A stretch of DNA of 54,990 nt from Perkinsus olseni (taxonomy: Eukaryota; Perkinsozoa; Perkinsida; Perkinsidae), in contig JABANP010000354.1 in the NCBI GenBank assembly GCA_013115135.1, forward strand, positions 1 through 54,990, in the 5' to 3' direction. Positions 11,033-22,139 of this stretch are shown in pieces. The notes under the pieces are model-generated. The model was given only the letters and a program-made list of their open reading frames with translations, had not been told where the DNA came from and did no database searches. Position 1 is the first letter of the stretch. Every line of letters starts with the position of its first letter. Both the position numbers and the translations under genes were made by a program.

Positions 11033-12044
11033 GTATGCTGACGATAAATACGAGTATCGTCATGTTATTCTACCTAAGCGTATCGCCAAGGACATGTTCA
11101 GAATATTTCAGGCGGAGGCTCAGATGAGAGGAAGGTGATAGTCTGGCCGGGGAAGGGCTTACGGCACGCCCGGAGTATCGCAAAGTTTGGTACTAGCTTG
11201 TAGGAGGGGAGGGAGTAGGGTTTAGTATATTCTCTTGAAGAGAGTGTAACACTCCATGTAACTCACCATAACGAAGAGAATCTCTTCGTTATTGTGAGTT
11301 TTTACAACTACTGCAACAGGCGGTATTGGACCTGAGCGATTGAGGAAGCGCCGCAAGTTTGGCTGTTGAACTGGGGGTCATTGCCCTGGTACCGGTAGAG
11401 CCGTGTTTGAGAGAATCATCGTAGATTTGCGAATAGTTGTTTTTTCGTAGTGCCTTGCAGAAGCATGGCGGATGCCTTTCGTTGACTCTGATGTCGATCT
11501 TTGGAATTTTCATCATAACCTTGCGGCTTTATGGGTTTGGTCGAACCCTAGGGACCGTCCGTGATCGCGAGATGGATTTTTAGGCCCACGGCGGAACCGA
11601 GGTTGCTAACTGAGTCGGAGTGGAGAGGGTTGGGAGTGCAGCAGAGTCGTGGTTGGATGCACTATGAGAATCATAGGTCGGCTCTGGCTCTATACGGATT
11701 TAGTCGAGGGAAGGCTGGATACGGGGTGGCGACTGTCATCGCTAGTATCGTTATAGTACATTGGCCTCCCTTGACGAGGATGGGTTCACAGGAGGGAGCT
11801 CACAAATCACTATTGAATGCTATCCCAGTCAAGACTTGCTTCACGTCCCATGCGCTGGTGATTAGTAAAGCCGACCGGAGTGGTTCGTAGTTGAGTCCAC
11901 TGAGCTCTCCTGTCGTTGTCTTGCAGGCCGGAACCTCACATTCTCCTTTTCCGTCGTCCGCTGGGTACCAACCCCCTCACCGGGCAAGTCGACCGAGTAC
12001 CTGGGGAGATGCAGCCTCCGCCCCAGGCCAATATCGTGCGATGA
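11033..12044 (+). CDS. CKS1: Cyclin-dependent kinase regulatory subunit, CKS1-like
   Basis: Small adaptor that binds cyclin-dependent kinases. Exons 11033-11134, 11602-11676 and 11927-12044 join to YADDKYEYRHVILPKRIAK, then LTESEWRGLGVQQSRGWMHY, then HRPEPHILLFRRPLG and a short Pro/Gln-rich tail ending in TGA. Residues of the CKS fold are present: the Tyr-Arg-His-Val strand, SEWR..GVQQSRGWMHY, and the HxPEPHILLFRR end. An insertion of about ten residues follows LPKRIAK compared with animal CKS1. The first exon (start codon and few residues) is not identified. The intron 11135-11601 contains a strong hairpin at 11260-11300. Confidence 0.9.
11260..11300. repeat. Near-perfect inverted repeat in a CKS1 intron
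   Basis: Arms of about 20 nt (ACTCACCATAACGAAGAGA and its complement) face each other with no real loop. One or two mismatches. Could be a tiny foldback element or an intronic RNA hairpin. Confidence 0.7.
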
Positions 12045-13100
12045 GGGATAATGGCGGTAGTGTGTGCTGGGCCTTGGGTGAGCGTGAGTAAAGAGTCCAA
12101 CGCTGACGATGCTTAGTTGGACTAGCACCACCGATGGGTTCTTTTCCTGGGGGATCAGCGTGTTGGTTAGGCCAGGCTCGGCGTGTGAATTTTCCATACC
12201 CGGAGGAGGGTTTAGATAATGATGATACCTCATTTTTCCGAAATTATGCAGGAGCAGTATCTCAGCTCAAGTTGAATCTTTTTTTCTGTGAGCTGCAAGC
12301 ATGAGCTGGTTCGTAGTGTGGAAAATTGGTCATCGTTCTTGCACATGATTTTTCTCAGATTTCCCATCCATCGGTAATTCATGATCACATTTTCCAGTCT
12401 GTTGAGTTGAGTATTTGTTAATCGGGTGGGGCTGTCCGACTGGTCGCACCAATGGCGGGGCCCGTTGCGAGGGAGGTCGCTGCTGCTGCTGTTGATTTTG
12501 CACAGGACATTCTCGGAAGGCAGGCTGATTAGGAATGAGCTTATTCTTGCCCATTTGTTCTGTAGATTTTGTTTACTCAATTTTTGGATTTTTCGATTTT
12601 GTTTTCTGTTAATTTTGTGTCTTCTTTGAGGGGCGCATTGATGAGGGTGGTAGTGTTATCCTGATGTTGATAAAAAGCATCTTTGAACTCTTTTCGCCGA
12701 ATGCATCGTTTAACCTCGATATTTTTGAAGAAATATTACAATTGATATCTTTCACTTATTCATAGCTTCCATGGGGAGGTTGGCAAACAGTCTGCCGTCG
12801 GTCGAATTGTCAACTCGCTTTTTGACATGTTTTTATTTGATTTTTTTCGTGATGTCGCTGACCTTGGAGTCCAGCAATGGTGGAGAGAATCCTGCGGAGG
12901 TGCGAGGAGGTGTTGGCCGGGGTTGGCATGGAGGCGACCCCTTTTGTGGTGGACTGGTAGGATGGGCTCAAAGCGAATGGATGATCCTGGTTATAGCAGC
13001 TCACCATAGTAGGATACGGAATATAAGATATCCTTATCAGTAGTTGGTTCGGGTGGATAAGGCTCGACGCGGAATAGGTTAGCTCCGGAGGTCGAAGCTT
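12045..13100. other. No identified gene; possible weak exons
   Basis: An open frame from ATG 12771 has a hydrophobic stretch (FLTCFYLIFFVM), but neither homology nor clear splice partners support it. I see no tRNA or repeat of note. Confidence 0.35.
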
Positions 13101-13145
13101 GGCACTCGCAGGTATAATGATTTTCGACTAGAAGTCGCGGCGGAC

Positions 13146-13603
13146 ATGCCTCAGTTGATCGAGGTTTCGGGACGGAACCGACTGGGTGTGGTTTGCTTGT
13201 CAAACAAGAACTTCTTCAGAAGTGAGGTCGAGGGTTCCCGTTTGTAACGAATGCCCAACGGCTCGGGTGAGTTGATTCGATCTGACAATTCCTGCGTCAT
13301 TAAAGTGCTATTTTGGTACAACTTTATTACGCATTTTTTTGGTCCGCGCTGGTGCAAGTAAAAATCTGGTTGAGTGCGATCTATAATGAAAGCTGTCGAG
13401 GGAACGGAATTAACGGAGGAGCTGTGCTTGGGAAAGTCTTTCGTTTTGGACGTCTCCTGGGCTGCAGGGGGCATTGAGCTGCGGGGGCAGGTGCGGTTTT
13501 GGGGACTTACCGGAAGAATATTGAAGACGGCGGGGAGGCGCAGCGGAAGTTTGACTTTGTGGCTGAGGCTAGCGATGACGTTGGGAGGATGTTGAGACCG
13601 TAA
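13146..13603 (+). CDS. Unidentified short multi-exon gene
   Basis: Not recognised. A possible start at ATG 13146 follows a CAG acceptor-like site at about 13110 and gives MPQLIEVSGRNRLGVVCLSN..., with a GT donor near 13228. A second protein-like stretch (about 13390-13495) reads EGTELTEELCLGKSFVLDVSW. A third (about 13527-13603) reads GGEAQRKFDFVAEASDDVGR and ends in TAA. The phase between the last two is unresolved. Together about 90-100 aa. Confidence 0.35.
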
Positions 13604-13921
13604 TATCGAATTGTAGGAGGTGCAGTCTTCTGCGGCTCTGTTAGTCCAAGACTGAGCTCTCGATGGTTTTTGACTCCGATCCTCGGCAGGTTACTGGTGG
13701 AAGAAATCGGGCGCGATGAGTCTTTCATCCGAGTTATGAATGTGGATAAGCCCCCCTTCCTCCATGTAGGTCCTGCTTCTTGAGGGGTGATGGCGTCGTC
13801 AATTTCGCATTGGGTTTCTCGGTCTCGTGGCCGTTCAAAGAATATCCATTTGGTATGTCGTAGTTCAGTCTATCCCCTGCGGGTTCTCTGGCGAGGTCCT
13901 GCGACATCGTTTGGTTTGTGT

Positions 13922-13993
13922 GGTCTCGTGGCCTAATGGATAAGGCGTTGGTCTTCGGAACCAAAGATTGTGGGTTCGAGTCCCACCGAGATC
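13922..13993 (+). tRNA. tRNA-Arg (TCG anticodon), copy 1
   Basis: 72-nt cloverleaf: acceptor GGTCTCG/CGAGATC (one G-T pair), D-arm GGCCTAATGGATAAGGC, anticodon stem TTGGT/ACCAA with loop CTTCGGA (anticodon TCG), and T-arm GTGGG-TTCGAGT-CCCAC. Confidence 0.95.
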
Positions 13994-14083
13994 GTTCGTA
14001 AATTGTTTTTTCAATCTGTCGTAGTTGAATGTTATGGTCTGGTGGGACTCTGGGAAGGTCGTAAGACATCGTGAGGTCCCTGT

Positions 14084-14155
14084 GGTCTCGTGGCCTAATG
14101 GATAAGGCGTTGGTCTTCGGAACCAAAGATTGTGGGTTCGAGTCCCATCGAGATC
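14084..14155 (+). tRNA. tRNA-Arg (TCG anticodon), copy 2
   Basis: Identical to the first copy except for a G-T pair closing the T-stem. It lies 162 bp downstream. The spacer (…GGGACTCTGGGAAGGTCGTAAGACATCG) is also repeated after this copy, so the locus arose by tandem duplication. Confidence 0.95.
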
Positions 14156-14332
14156 GTGTGTGTATCGCGGCGATATTATCGCCTTTTCAATCTGACGTGG
14201 CTGAACGTTATGGTCCGCCGGGACTCTGGGAAGGTCGTAAGACATCGCCACGCAGGTGTCGCTCTCGCACCATCTAGCGAAATCCCGGATAACCGGTACT
14301 CGGTGTCCGGCAGGACGTTCGGAATATTGTAG

Positions 14333-15145
14333 GTCCAATCGATCGGTCATGCCATTGGTCTCGATATGCACTTGGCTCCAGAATATTTGAAGGACGGCCC
14401 TGAGCTCACCGAATGGGAGGCTGAGGTCAGAGAAACTATGCATGACGTACGCGATCCTGACTTGTGGGGCTCGGCATACGACAAGGTGGGAAGGAACATC
14501 CCGCGGCACGGTGCAGGACTTGGCCAAATAATGGCGTCCCGACTCTTAGTCAGCTCACTGGAGACTCTCCAGTGGAGAGTAACGTCGAACAGCGGTGCCT
14601 TCCTCGGCGAACGTCTCAGCTGTTACAGCTGTCTGTTGCTCAGATTTTGGGGCTCAATCTCCACCCTAAATACGGCGGATGGTATGCCTATCGCCTTGTT
14701 GTTGTGATCGATCTTGAAGTGAGGCGTCGTCGTGGATCATGAACGACGCTGGACGCTGATCGTTATGTTCGTCAGCTCGAGGAAGCCCTCTGTCAGCCGC
14801 CGCGGTGCGACATAGGCTTAACGGAGCAGCAAAAGCGCGACATTCTAATGGAGTTCAACACCCAGCCTGACCTGGGCCGGTGGCGAGACGTGAGTTATCT
14901 GTTTTTACTCCTGCCTTCATGGGGCAGCCAGATGGCGATCAGGAGGGGTAACGGTGGAATGGGCGGCGTGAGAGTGCCTCACGACGAGTCGTGGGCAGCA
15001 AGCCTACTAGTGGCAGGTGTCAATTCTATTTGAGGACCTACTGACTCAATGGCGCGGAAGAGGGCCCCATGCACTCTGTGTGATTTTTCAGTTACCTGAC
15101 GGCCGTACGAGAAGGTGGCAGTATGATGCAGGTCAATACATGTAA
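14333..15145 (+). CDS. MMACHC-like cobalamin-processing protein (partial model)
   Basis: Exons 14333-14485, 14554-14718, 14776-14889 and 15092-15145 join in phase. They give IGHAIGLDMHLAPEYL, the block QILGLNLHPKYGGWYAYR, then QQKRDILMEFNTQPDLGRWRD and a short tail ending in TAA. The HPKYGGWYAYR block followed by a DRI..LL..FN..W.RD-like segment resembles MMACHC (CblC), the cytosolic protein that removes the upper ligand of vitamin B12. The N-terminal part of the family is not found upstream, so the first exon(s) are missing from my model or the gene is truncated. The two tRNA-Arg genes lie immediately upstream or in its first intron. Identification rests on motif resemblance only. Confidence 0.45.
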
Positions 15146-15960
15146 GGTGGCCCACTTCAGGTGGGCAGACTGCTGTCGTCGCCATCAATGAAGTCAACTT
15201 TGGGTTGAAATCCCCTTCGGCAGCGAAAAATTTTCGCCGAAAATTCCGATGGCCCGCGCACCTAGTTCTTTTGATCGGATGTCTCATTTTATTGGCCACG
15301 TGAGGCCTGGGAATCAGTGGCTCGAAGTGTGATTGTTCATCAACCCGAAACCGCTAGCGAAAAACCGCATCACGCATTTCGCTCCGCGGAAAATTGCGAG
15401 AAAGGAGAACCTCGAAAATTGCGTTGGGTTTTCAGCGGAAAAAATCGAAAACTTGTCGCGAAAAAGTTGATTTGTAACATTGCTAAAACGAGATGTGATG
15501 AAGTCGATTACCACTTCGCAGCTTTCGCGATAACCATCTAGTGGTTTAACGCCATTCCGCGATTGACAGATGCTTCTCCATTGTTGCCGCTGTGGGAGTT
15601 ACCGTCACATCCGAGCTGAGCGCCCAGTGACTTCTGATAATATCAGACTGATATCGCGTATACTGCTTGTTAACGAACCGGGCATATGATGGCAGTGTGC
15701 CCTATCATCGAATGTCCTACGTGCAAGCGTTAAGGACACATCGCTCGTATTTGCCCTGCAAGAAACTGCCAGTCGACTCTGATCAAGCGAAACCACGACA
15801 GCTGGAGGAACAGCGTACAAGACTTGTATTACAAGTGAGATGAGCGGAACAGACGGCGGAAGGGAGGTCCCAGTGAAACAAGAAATGGTGGAAGTACCAT
15901 TGGTTGACCATGTGAGATCTTCACATGTCACGTGACACGAAACCGTTGTCATTTGAGAGT
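15146..15960. other. No identified gene
   Basis: No convincing exon. A minus-strand open frame (15605-15970) has no recognisable domain and overlaps the likely plus-strand unit to its right. Overlapping inverted repeats (CATGTCACGTGACA, AGTCATGTGACATG) occur at 15920-15970. Confidence 0.35.
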
Positions 15961-15963
15961 CAT

Positions 15964-16680
15964 GTGACATGATTGTTGAGGTCGCGTATGAAGATCTGCG
16001 TGAACCCTGCAGGCTACCACGTTGGCGCCGTCTACCTCACTGGCAATCACAAGGTCGATTTCGTCGCTGTGTGCGAGACTGTAATGGAATTCACGTCCGG
16101 CTACATTCACGCCGTCATGCCAGGCACCACACTGGGGAATGCCATGGCCGGCAGAGTCGACGTCGAAGGTAGAAGCTTCATAGCTCACTTCACACAACCG
16201 CGTCGCAGTACCAGTAACTGAGATCGAGCCTCGATCATCGAGGCTAATGTAGGGGAGTACCTCTGAACACTAAGATTATATCCCTCGCTGAAGGTCAGCG
16301 GCGGAGTTATGAAGGACCGCTATGCGGCGTTCCATCTCTCATCGGTCATGTTGGCCAACTTTGTGGCTGTAGCGTGCCGGACATGGAAGTTGTGTTAAGG
16401 GGTACCGAATCCTTCGTACAGCACCGGGCGTATAGTCGCCAGTAGAAGGTCTTCGTTATGGAAAAAAATGAATCGTTGTCTATCCTAAACCACAAATTGA
16501 GAAATCATTTTCCTTGTGTTCTGCTGTGCGTGTCTCTGAACTTTTCGGGGAAATTTTTGATCAGCCGTATTTGCCCTGTTGGGTAATATATGCTATTGCT
16601 ATAGGTATTTCCACGAGAAGAATCGTGCCAAGCGGGCTCGCTTCATGGAGCTGATGTATAACGAGTCAACCATGGAATGA
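15964..16680 (+). CDS. Unidentified small multi-exon gene
   Basis: Three protein-like stretches on the plus strand: about 15988-16221 (MKICVNPAGYHVGAVYLTGN, then an open frame to a stop), about 16290-16390 (GGVMKDRYAAFHLSSVMLAN) and a final exon after an AG at about 16605 reading YFHEKNRAKRARFMELMYNE and ending TGA at 16680. I could not join the exons with confidence and recognise no family. Confidence 0.3.
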
Positions 16681-16857
16681 CTGCAGTGTTTCCGACGACA
16701 TCGAAGGTTATTGTGCTAGTGTCGCCCATCAGCTCGGGGAGCATCTTTGTGAAGTGCTCTCACCGCCAGTCGACTCAGTTGGGGCTATTCTTGCGATCGA
16801 CTCCGTGAGCGAGTTCAACCAACTGGAGATCTTCCCAAAGAATTTTTGCTGTTTGAA

Positions 16858-18227
16858 ATGTCGCCAGTAGTAGTCGTGACCGGTGCCAATAAAGGCATCG
16901 GTTATGAGACCTCCAAGAAGCTCATCGCTGATGGCGCCAAAGTCATCATGACAGATAAAGATGAATCTAGATTGGGGGAAGCTGCTAGTGAGGGGACAGC
17001 TGTCTTCCTCTAACTTCAGCATTAATGTTTTGCTCTCAGGCGAGCTGAAGCCCTTCGGTGCTGTCAAGTTGGACACCACTAGCGAGGACTCGGTAAAGCT
17101 AGCCAAGCAGGAGGTTAGGTGGGGGGAACCTGGTGTCACCGCGGACGTGCTGTATGCTGACGGTTCTCAGCTTGCTCTTGCAATTTGGATGATGCCGGTC
17201 TCCTTCTGCAGATAGAACGTCTCACGCCTCGCATCGATGTTTTGGTCAACAACGCCGGCGTCGCCCACCACAGCGAGTCTTTTGAGCTTAAGAAGGTCTT
17301 CCCATTGCACCCCCTTCAACTGAGCTCGATCGTGTCATCAGGCTGAGCTCACCGTGGGCATCAACTACTATGGAACGAAGCGTGTCACCAAGGCCCTCTA
17401 CCCTCTTCTCAGCGACCATGGCCGCATCGTCAATGTCTGCAGCTACTTGGGCAGACTTGCTGAGGTAAATGCCGAGCCCTGCTCAGTTAGCATCTATGAG
17501 GCTATGCAAGAGACGGAGCGGTTCCCTCGTCAGGTCTCCGAGCCTCTGCAGAAGAGGTTCTCGGACCCTAATGCTACTGAGGAGTCGATCGACAATCTCG
17601 TGGAAGAGTTCCTCACCGGTGTGAAGGAAGGCGACTACAAGGAGCGTGGCTTTAACGATAGCATGTACAGCATGTATGGCTTATCCAAGCTGGCCCTTAT
17701 CGCATGGACTAAAGTATTGGCTAGAGAGGCCATGGCTGACCCTCGAAAGATACTCGTCACGGGCTGCTGCCCCGGCTGGTGTCGGACTGATTTGAGCAAG
17801 TAAGCCACTCAGGAACGATACGACGAAACCCTAGCTGCTCCAGCTGACATGAGGCTCATGTCAACCACTGTGGTTGAGAAGTGCTGCGGAAGGCTCATGT
17901 CTGACACGAGCCTTCCCACATGAACTAGGAGGCTTGCTGCTGAGCTGCACGTCTCCTAGCGTCCCCTTCTACGCGTGAGTAATACAGGCGATGCTGAATG
18001 ATTGTATCCGGGCTGCTCGTGTGTGGCCTGACATGTCAATTTTCAGTCACACGGGTCGTCGCAGTGCCGAGACCGGCGCCAAGGTGGTTGTCTGGTTGGC
18101 TGCTGAGGTCGACTATGACCCGACCATGAGTGGCAAGCTGTATCGAGATGACCAGGAGTTCGACTGGCAGACCGGCAACCTCCTCTCCACTGGAGAGGTT
18201 TACTCAACTCCGACCGGAACCAACTGA
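16858..18227 (+). CDS. CBR1-like short-chain dehydrogenase/reductase, copy A
   Basis: NADPH-dependent carbonyl reductase family (SDR). Exons 16858-16987, 17040-17113, 17212-17295, 17342-17799 and 18047-18227 join to 308 codons plus stop. Visible motifs: the cofactor glycine motif VVVTGANKGIGYE, the NNAG motif (DVLVNNAGV), INYYGTKRV, GRIVNVCS, the catalytic YGLSK (YxxxK) and the CBR1-type CCPGWCRTD. It starts MSPVVVVTGA at the only sensible ATG. A second copy lies at 28961-30446; the coding parts are near-identical in places while introns differ. Substrate cannot be inferred. Confidence 0.92.
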
Positions 18228-18693
18228 TGAAACTTCACACCTGTGAAGTCTCAGTTTTACCTCTCTTTTGCCTATCGGGGAGTGCTTAAATCGTTGTTGT
18301 CTCCCGTGGATCTGTCGACGTAGCTTCTACCGGAGCTTCCGTATGACAGTTGGTCGACCTGTGTCTTTCACAGGCATGATTTCTGTGCGGCCTTTCTGTG
18401 AACGTTCCGTCCAGAGATCTTCACTCACCCGCTTCGAAACTTCTACCTCTCCTGCGGTGAGTTTCCGCTCATGAGTCTCTACGTGAGACGTATAGGGTTA
18501 GGGGAGAGAAGTGATATGTGGCAGACGGCACGTCTGAGGCGGCTTCTCCGCTACCGTCGTGAGAACCCAGCACTGCATGGTAAGGGCAATGCTGAGATTC
18601 TGTGTCATATGCTAGCTTTGAGCTAGGCTAAGCTCCGACTGTTGTGCTCCCACCCACTGCCGCATCCTCAGCTTGTTTGCGTTCACCTCGCCA

Positions 18694-19923
18694 ATGGCCA
18701 TGCCGAGCTTCCCATCCACGTTCGCCTCCTGGTGGCTGAACTTCACGACTCCGTTAGTAGTGCTGATCTATCCGATTCGAATACACGGGCCGAGCTACTT
18801 CACGCACATAGTGGTGTGCGTGACGCTGTCCGTCGCTGCCGTCATCCTTGCCGCGTCGCCCTTCCTACCGATGCAACTTGTCATTGTGATGGCCGTGGTG
18901 GTCGGTAAGACGCCAAGCTCAGTCAGTTGCAACGACCGACTTGTACAGGTACTTCGACGGTATTCTTTCCCCTCATAGCGGTGATAGCGTCATCTGCCTG
19001 CGCTTCGGGTAAGGGAGCCACGCAGGATCGAGGGCCCCTACTGGGTGCCTCAGGCCTCATCACGTATGTCGTCTGGACGTCGGTCTCTCAGCAGTACACG
19101 TATTTTCACCTTGGTGTGGGCGTAGTTGCTCTCTTGACTGCCGCGGCAACTCTGGCGAGTCGGAGGCTGTTCGACACCTGGCAGATGGTGAGTCAAGAGG
19201 GTCCATCCGGGCCGGGGTGAGCGTCTTCCCAGCGATTCAGTCTAGCGGTAAAATACTTGTAAATTTACTTGAACACAAGGACCAGATGTTGGAGGGGTTA
19301 ATCTCAGTCAAGCATCGACAGTTCTGTTGATGAATTTCTGCATCCTAGCTGAAGACAGTGTCACACTGGGCGGCCCCTGGGAATGCAGCCCTGAGGAGAG
19401 CTCCTTGACAACTGTCTGATTGCACTGCATGCCAACGCTACAGAAAGTCCCCAACTGAGCACATCGGCAAGAGTCTAACTAAGCCGTAACTAACGTTGGA
19501 CTATAAACTCGCCCGCAGTGGGTGGCGAACACGACGAAAATACTCTTGTCTATGCAGTTGTATTGCCCTATAATCGGAGGCTACCTGATTGCCTCTGCGG
19601 CCGGCTGTCAGTGGTGGGTCTGGGTAATCTCGGCAGGAGGTAGCTTGGTACTTCACTTAAGGAAGAAGTGGCTACTCAGGTTGGAGGAGGAGGAATGGGT
19701 CAAGAATGTGAGATTTTCTGGAGCTAGGCAATGTCTCCTCACAGTTCGAGATGAGGCGTTTCGGACGGATCTTAGCTCGACCCGTGTTGTCCACAGATGG
19801 AAGAGAGTGAGCGATATTGGATTCGGGCGACGGCTGATATTGCGACCGTTCACGCGGCATCACCGCGACAGCAGACTTGCGTGGCGGGGTACCGAGAAGA
19901 GAAAACCGGTGGGGCGTCTCTAA
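18694..19923 (+). CDS. Multi-pass membrane protein, unidentified
   Basis: Exons at about 18674-18905, 18950-19195 and 19519-about 19700 encode long hydrophobic segments: YFTHIVVCVTLSVAAVILAA, MQLVIVMAVVVG, FFPLIAVIASSA, LGVGVVALLTAAATL, CPIIGGYLIASAAG and WWVWVISAGGSLVLHL. This gives at least five or six membrane spans. The acceptor AGs and GT donors at exon ends are clear. The start is uncertain; the first in-frame ATG is 18694, but an upstream exon is possible. No family recognised. The last exon may end earlier than the open frame (TAA 19921). Confidence 0.5.
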
Positions 19924-20437
19924 CGATCGCCACTAGAACGCTTCGCTCCGTTTCAGACCGGTGCAAAAGCGAGTTGCAGACTCCCCTGTTGCATGAATAT
20001 CGAGGAGGGGATTGAGGCCGGATTAAGCCAGGAAGCTCGAGATCGACTGTGCATTGAACATTTCCCTACTGATTTGTCATCATTTCTCTATCACTTTGAT
20101 AACTATGACTTCGCTGAGTCCAACTCGGTTGAGTCGTGACCTTGCGTTGTGTTTCTTTCCTCTACAACTTGCCCCTCTTGCGGTGGACGGGCGGCTCGCG
20201 TAGCATAGCGCTACGCGATTATTGGACTTACCCGCTGGAAGGCGGATATGCGACTTCAATCGACGGCTAGCATTATGGCGCTGTCCATTGAAAGACATGG
20301 TTCGTGTGGTCGGTGATTGGAGAGAGCCGCGAAATAGGTAGGGCGTTAACCAGCAGGAACTCGAGAGGTATTTGGTTGGAAGCTTGAGATTCTGTCTTCA
20401 ACTACACAGTGGAGGGGATGGCAATCACATCATACGG
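19924..20437. other. Intergenic, nothing identified
   Basis: No supported exon, tRNA or long repeat seen. Confidence 0.4.
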
Positions 20438-20887
20438 ATGACCGAGGAAGTCAGCGTCGTCCTCTCGAGCGATGCGACTCCGTCTCCGTTTTTGGACTGT
20501 CAAAATCCGAACACTGTAGTTTCCCTCCGAATGTCGTGGGGTTCCTACGAATTCCACCACGACGTCTGTCGATTTCCGATTGACTGTGAGGCGGCGAAGA
20601 TAACAATCTGTAATCGTCCTGAACACCATGGCCAGAACGCTTGGCGTATGCATGAGATTATCCCTGTACTGCACAATAATTGTCCCAAGTTTCAAGTTTT
20701 TCCTGTGACACTCTTTTTCCTTTTCTTGCGCATTATTCCGATGATATTATTACAGTCTTGTCAAAGAAAATTGTCACGAGATCATTGGCGAAAGCAACAA
20801 ATTTACTATGTAGTAATGCTTTGCTTCACACTCACTCGACGAATATCCTTCTGGAGTACTCTCCGGGCACTTTTTGACAGTAGATAA
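20438..20887 (+). CDS. Unidentified open frame
   Basis: An open frame from ATG 20438 begins MTEEVSVVLSSDATPSPFLD and has protein-like composition for about 85 residues (to FPIDCEAAKITICNRPEHHG) before becoming low complexity where it enters a dispersed repeat (20755-20909). It may be one exon of a larger gene or a gene remnant. No family recognised. Confidence 0.25.
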   Translation: MTEEVSVVLSSDATPSPFLDCQNPNTVVSLRMSWGSYEFHHDVCRFPIDCEAAKITICNRPEHHGQNAWRMHEIIPVLHNNCPKFQVFPVTLFFLFLRIIPMILLQSCQRKLSRDHWRKQQIYYVVMLCFTLTRRISFWSTLRALFDSR

Positions 20888-20909
20888 TGGCTCGTGTAAA
20901 GCCTGCGAC
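20755..20909 (+). repeat. Dispersed repeat of about 150 bp (copy 1)
   Basis: Matches, in inverted orientation, 40485-40620: both share a block with TTGTCxxGAG.xCATTGG.xAAAGCAAC, then the pattern TCTCCGGGC...TGG(A)CGCTCGTGTAAAGCCT. More degenerate pieces occur at 40240-40340, 41130-41165 and 50415-50440. Confidence 0.55.
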
Positions 20910-20989
20910 AATAGAGTGCCACAAAGAAGCGCATTCAGTGTTAACATGGGGCTACGAATTTTTCACGCCGCATCAGAAATTCTGATGCA

Positions 20990-21600
20990 GAATCTCCCGC
21001 TTATCCAGGCTATGCTCAACGCAACGGCGAGTACTGTAGTGATCCGAGACCCAAGGCAGACAAATGGACCAAGACCAAGACCGCGTACTGGGCGGCCTAC
21101 AACGACAAAGGCTATACATGGAGGCGCCACGGTGCTCAGTGGCTGAAAGCCATTTGAGAAGCAGGACATGACGACGGATACCATCCACGATTCCGCCATG
21201 ATAGGAATGGCGGCATAGTTCCCCGGGTAGAGCTAGGTCCGGGTTGTCCCGGGCAGAATTGTCCTGCGTGAAAAGCATAACAAATTCCCATCTGCGGCAA
21301 ATGGGTCCACATGAATGAGTTGAGACGTTGCCGGAACTCCAACGTTCCGTTGTTGAATAGGTCCGCAGTGATTTTACGTAGAGGTTCAATCATACCGGGT
21401 CATCGAAAATCAGTGCTGGCTTCGTGAGGGGGCAGTTCAGCCTGATCAGGCAGTCCCAGATAGTAGAAAAGATCTTATCGCCCTTGTCATACGCAAAGTG
21501 TCCCCGTGTCCTGACAAGATCCTGCGGTAGGAACGGGTGAGAACAGGTGAAGTTCATGTACTGAAATGAGAGACTCGTGTCTCGCTTGAAGAGCTACATG
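20990..21600 (-). pseudogene. Decayed copy of the unidentified gene at 49108-49392
   Basis: The minus strand encodes pieces equivalent to QDLVRTLVNFAY, IFYYLGL, HEASTDFRDPV and the well-kept KITADLFNNGTLEFR, but they lie in different frames with stops between. The copy in the right arm reads these in one frame. No function known. Confidence 0.5.
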
Positions 21601-21671
21601 GTCCAGTATGATACGCATAGGTCCTGGAGTCGGTGAGAACGTACATTGCTATGGAAGGATCCATGACGACG

Positions 21672-22139
21672 CTAACAGTATCGTATTGAGGGTCGCCGAA
21701 TAGACTGTGTCCCGATAGGAAACCTGGGAGTCGGAATTAAATACCGAACTGCACGAAGCACTGACGTCCTCAGCTCCTCACAATCTCTTGTGAACTCGAA
21801 AGCGTCTCCTCCGTCTATTGGTTGTAAATGGAGCACACCGGAGTCAACTTCAATCTCGAATTCAAACGAGAAATAGGGGAAGAGCTTGAAACCTTCTTCT
21901 TTCCCATAACGCTTCAAAATAACCCACCCGTCATCGATTGTTACGTCGTCGTATATAAAGACGAACTTGTGGCCTCCGGAGCCTACATAATTCAGCACAG
22001 CGTAAGGGGGCTTGTACTGGAATAGCAGGCAGTCATGCCTCGAGTTGTTGAGGGGTCTCGTGAGACAGTACTTCCCCGGCTCTAGTGCCACAGTAGCAGG
22101 GACCATGTGTAGCAGCAGCAGCAGTAATAGTATTAGCAT
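21672..22139 (-). CDS. Secreted protein, family 2 (left-arm copy)
   Basis: The start gives a clear signal peptide (MLILLLLLLLHMVPATVA), then LEPGKYCLTRPLNNSRHDCL, KFVFIYDDVTIDDGW, LKRYGKEEGF and a Cys-containing end. The length is 155 aa. The same protein exists on the plus strand at 48416-49063. The C-terminus differs: the right copy goes on to a transmembrane segment, whereas here the homologous codons (VSASCSSVF...YSATLNT) continue in another frame, so this copy has a frameshift after the Cys-Glu near 21776. No domain recognised. Likely secreted or surface-exposed; function unknown. Confidence 0.65.
   Translation of the reverse strand: MLILLLLLLLHMVPATVALEPGKYCLTRPLNNSRHDCLLFQYKPPYAVLNYVGSGGHKFVFIYDDVTIDDGWVILKRYGKEEGFKLFPYFSFEFEIEVDSGVLHLQPIDGGDAFEFTRDCEELRTSVLRAVRYLIPTPRFPIGTQSIRRPSIRYC

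Noticed and set aside
13300..13370. WYN motif (TTTTGGTACAACTTT) as the missing N-terminus of the MMACHC-like protein
   Set aside because: Too short, stop codon follows, and it is separated by another likely gene and the tRNA pair.
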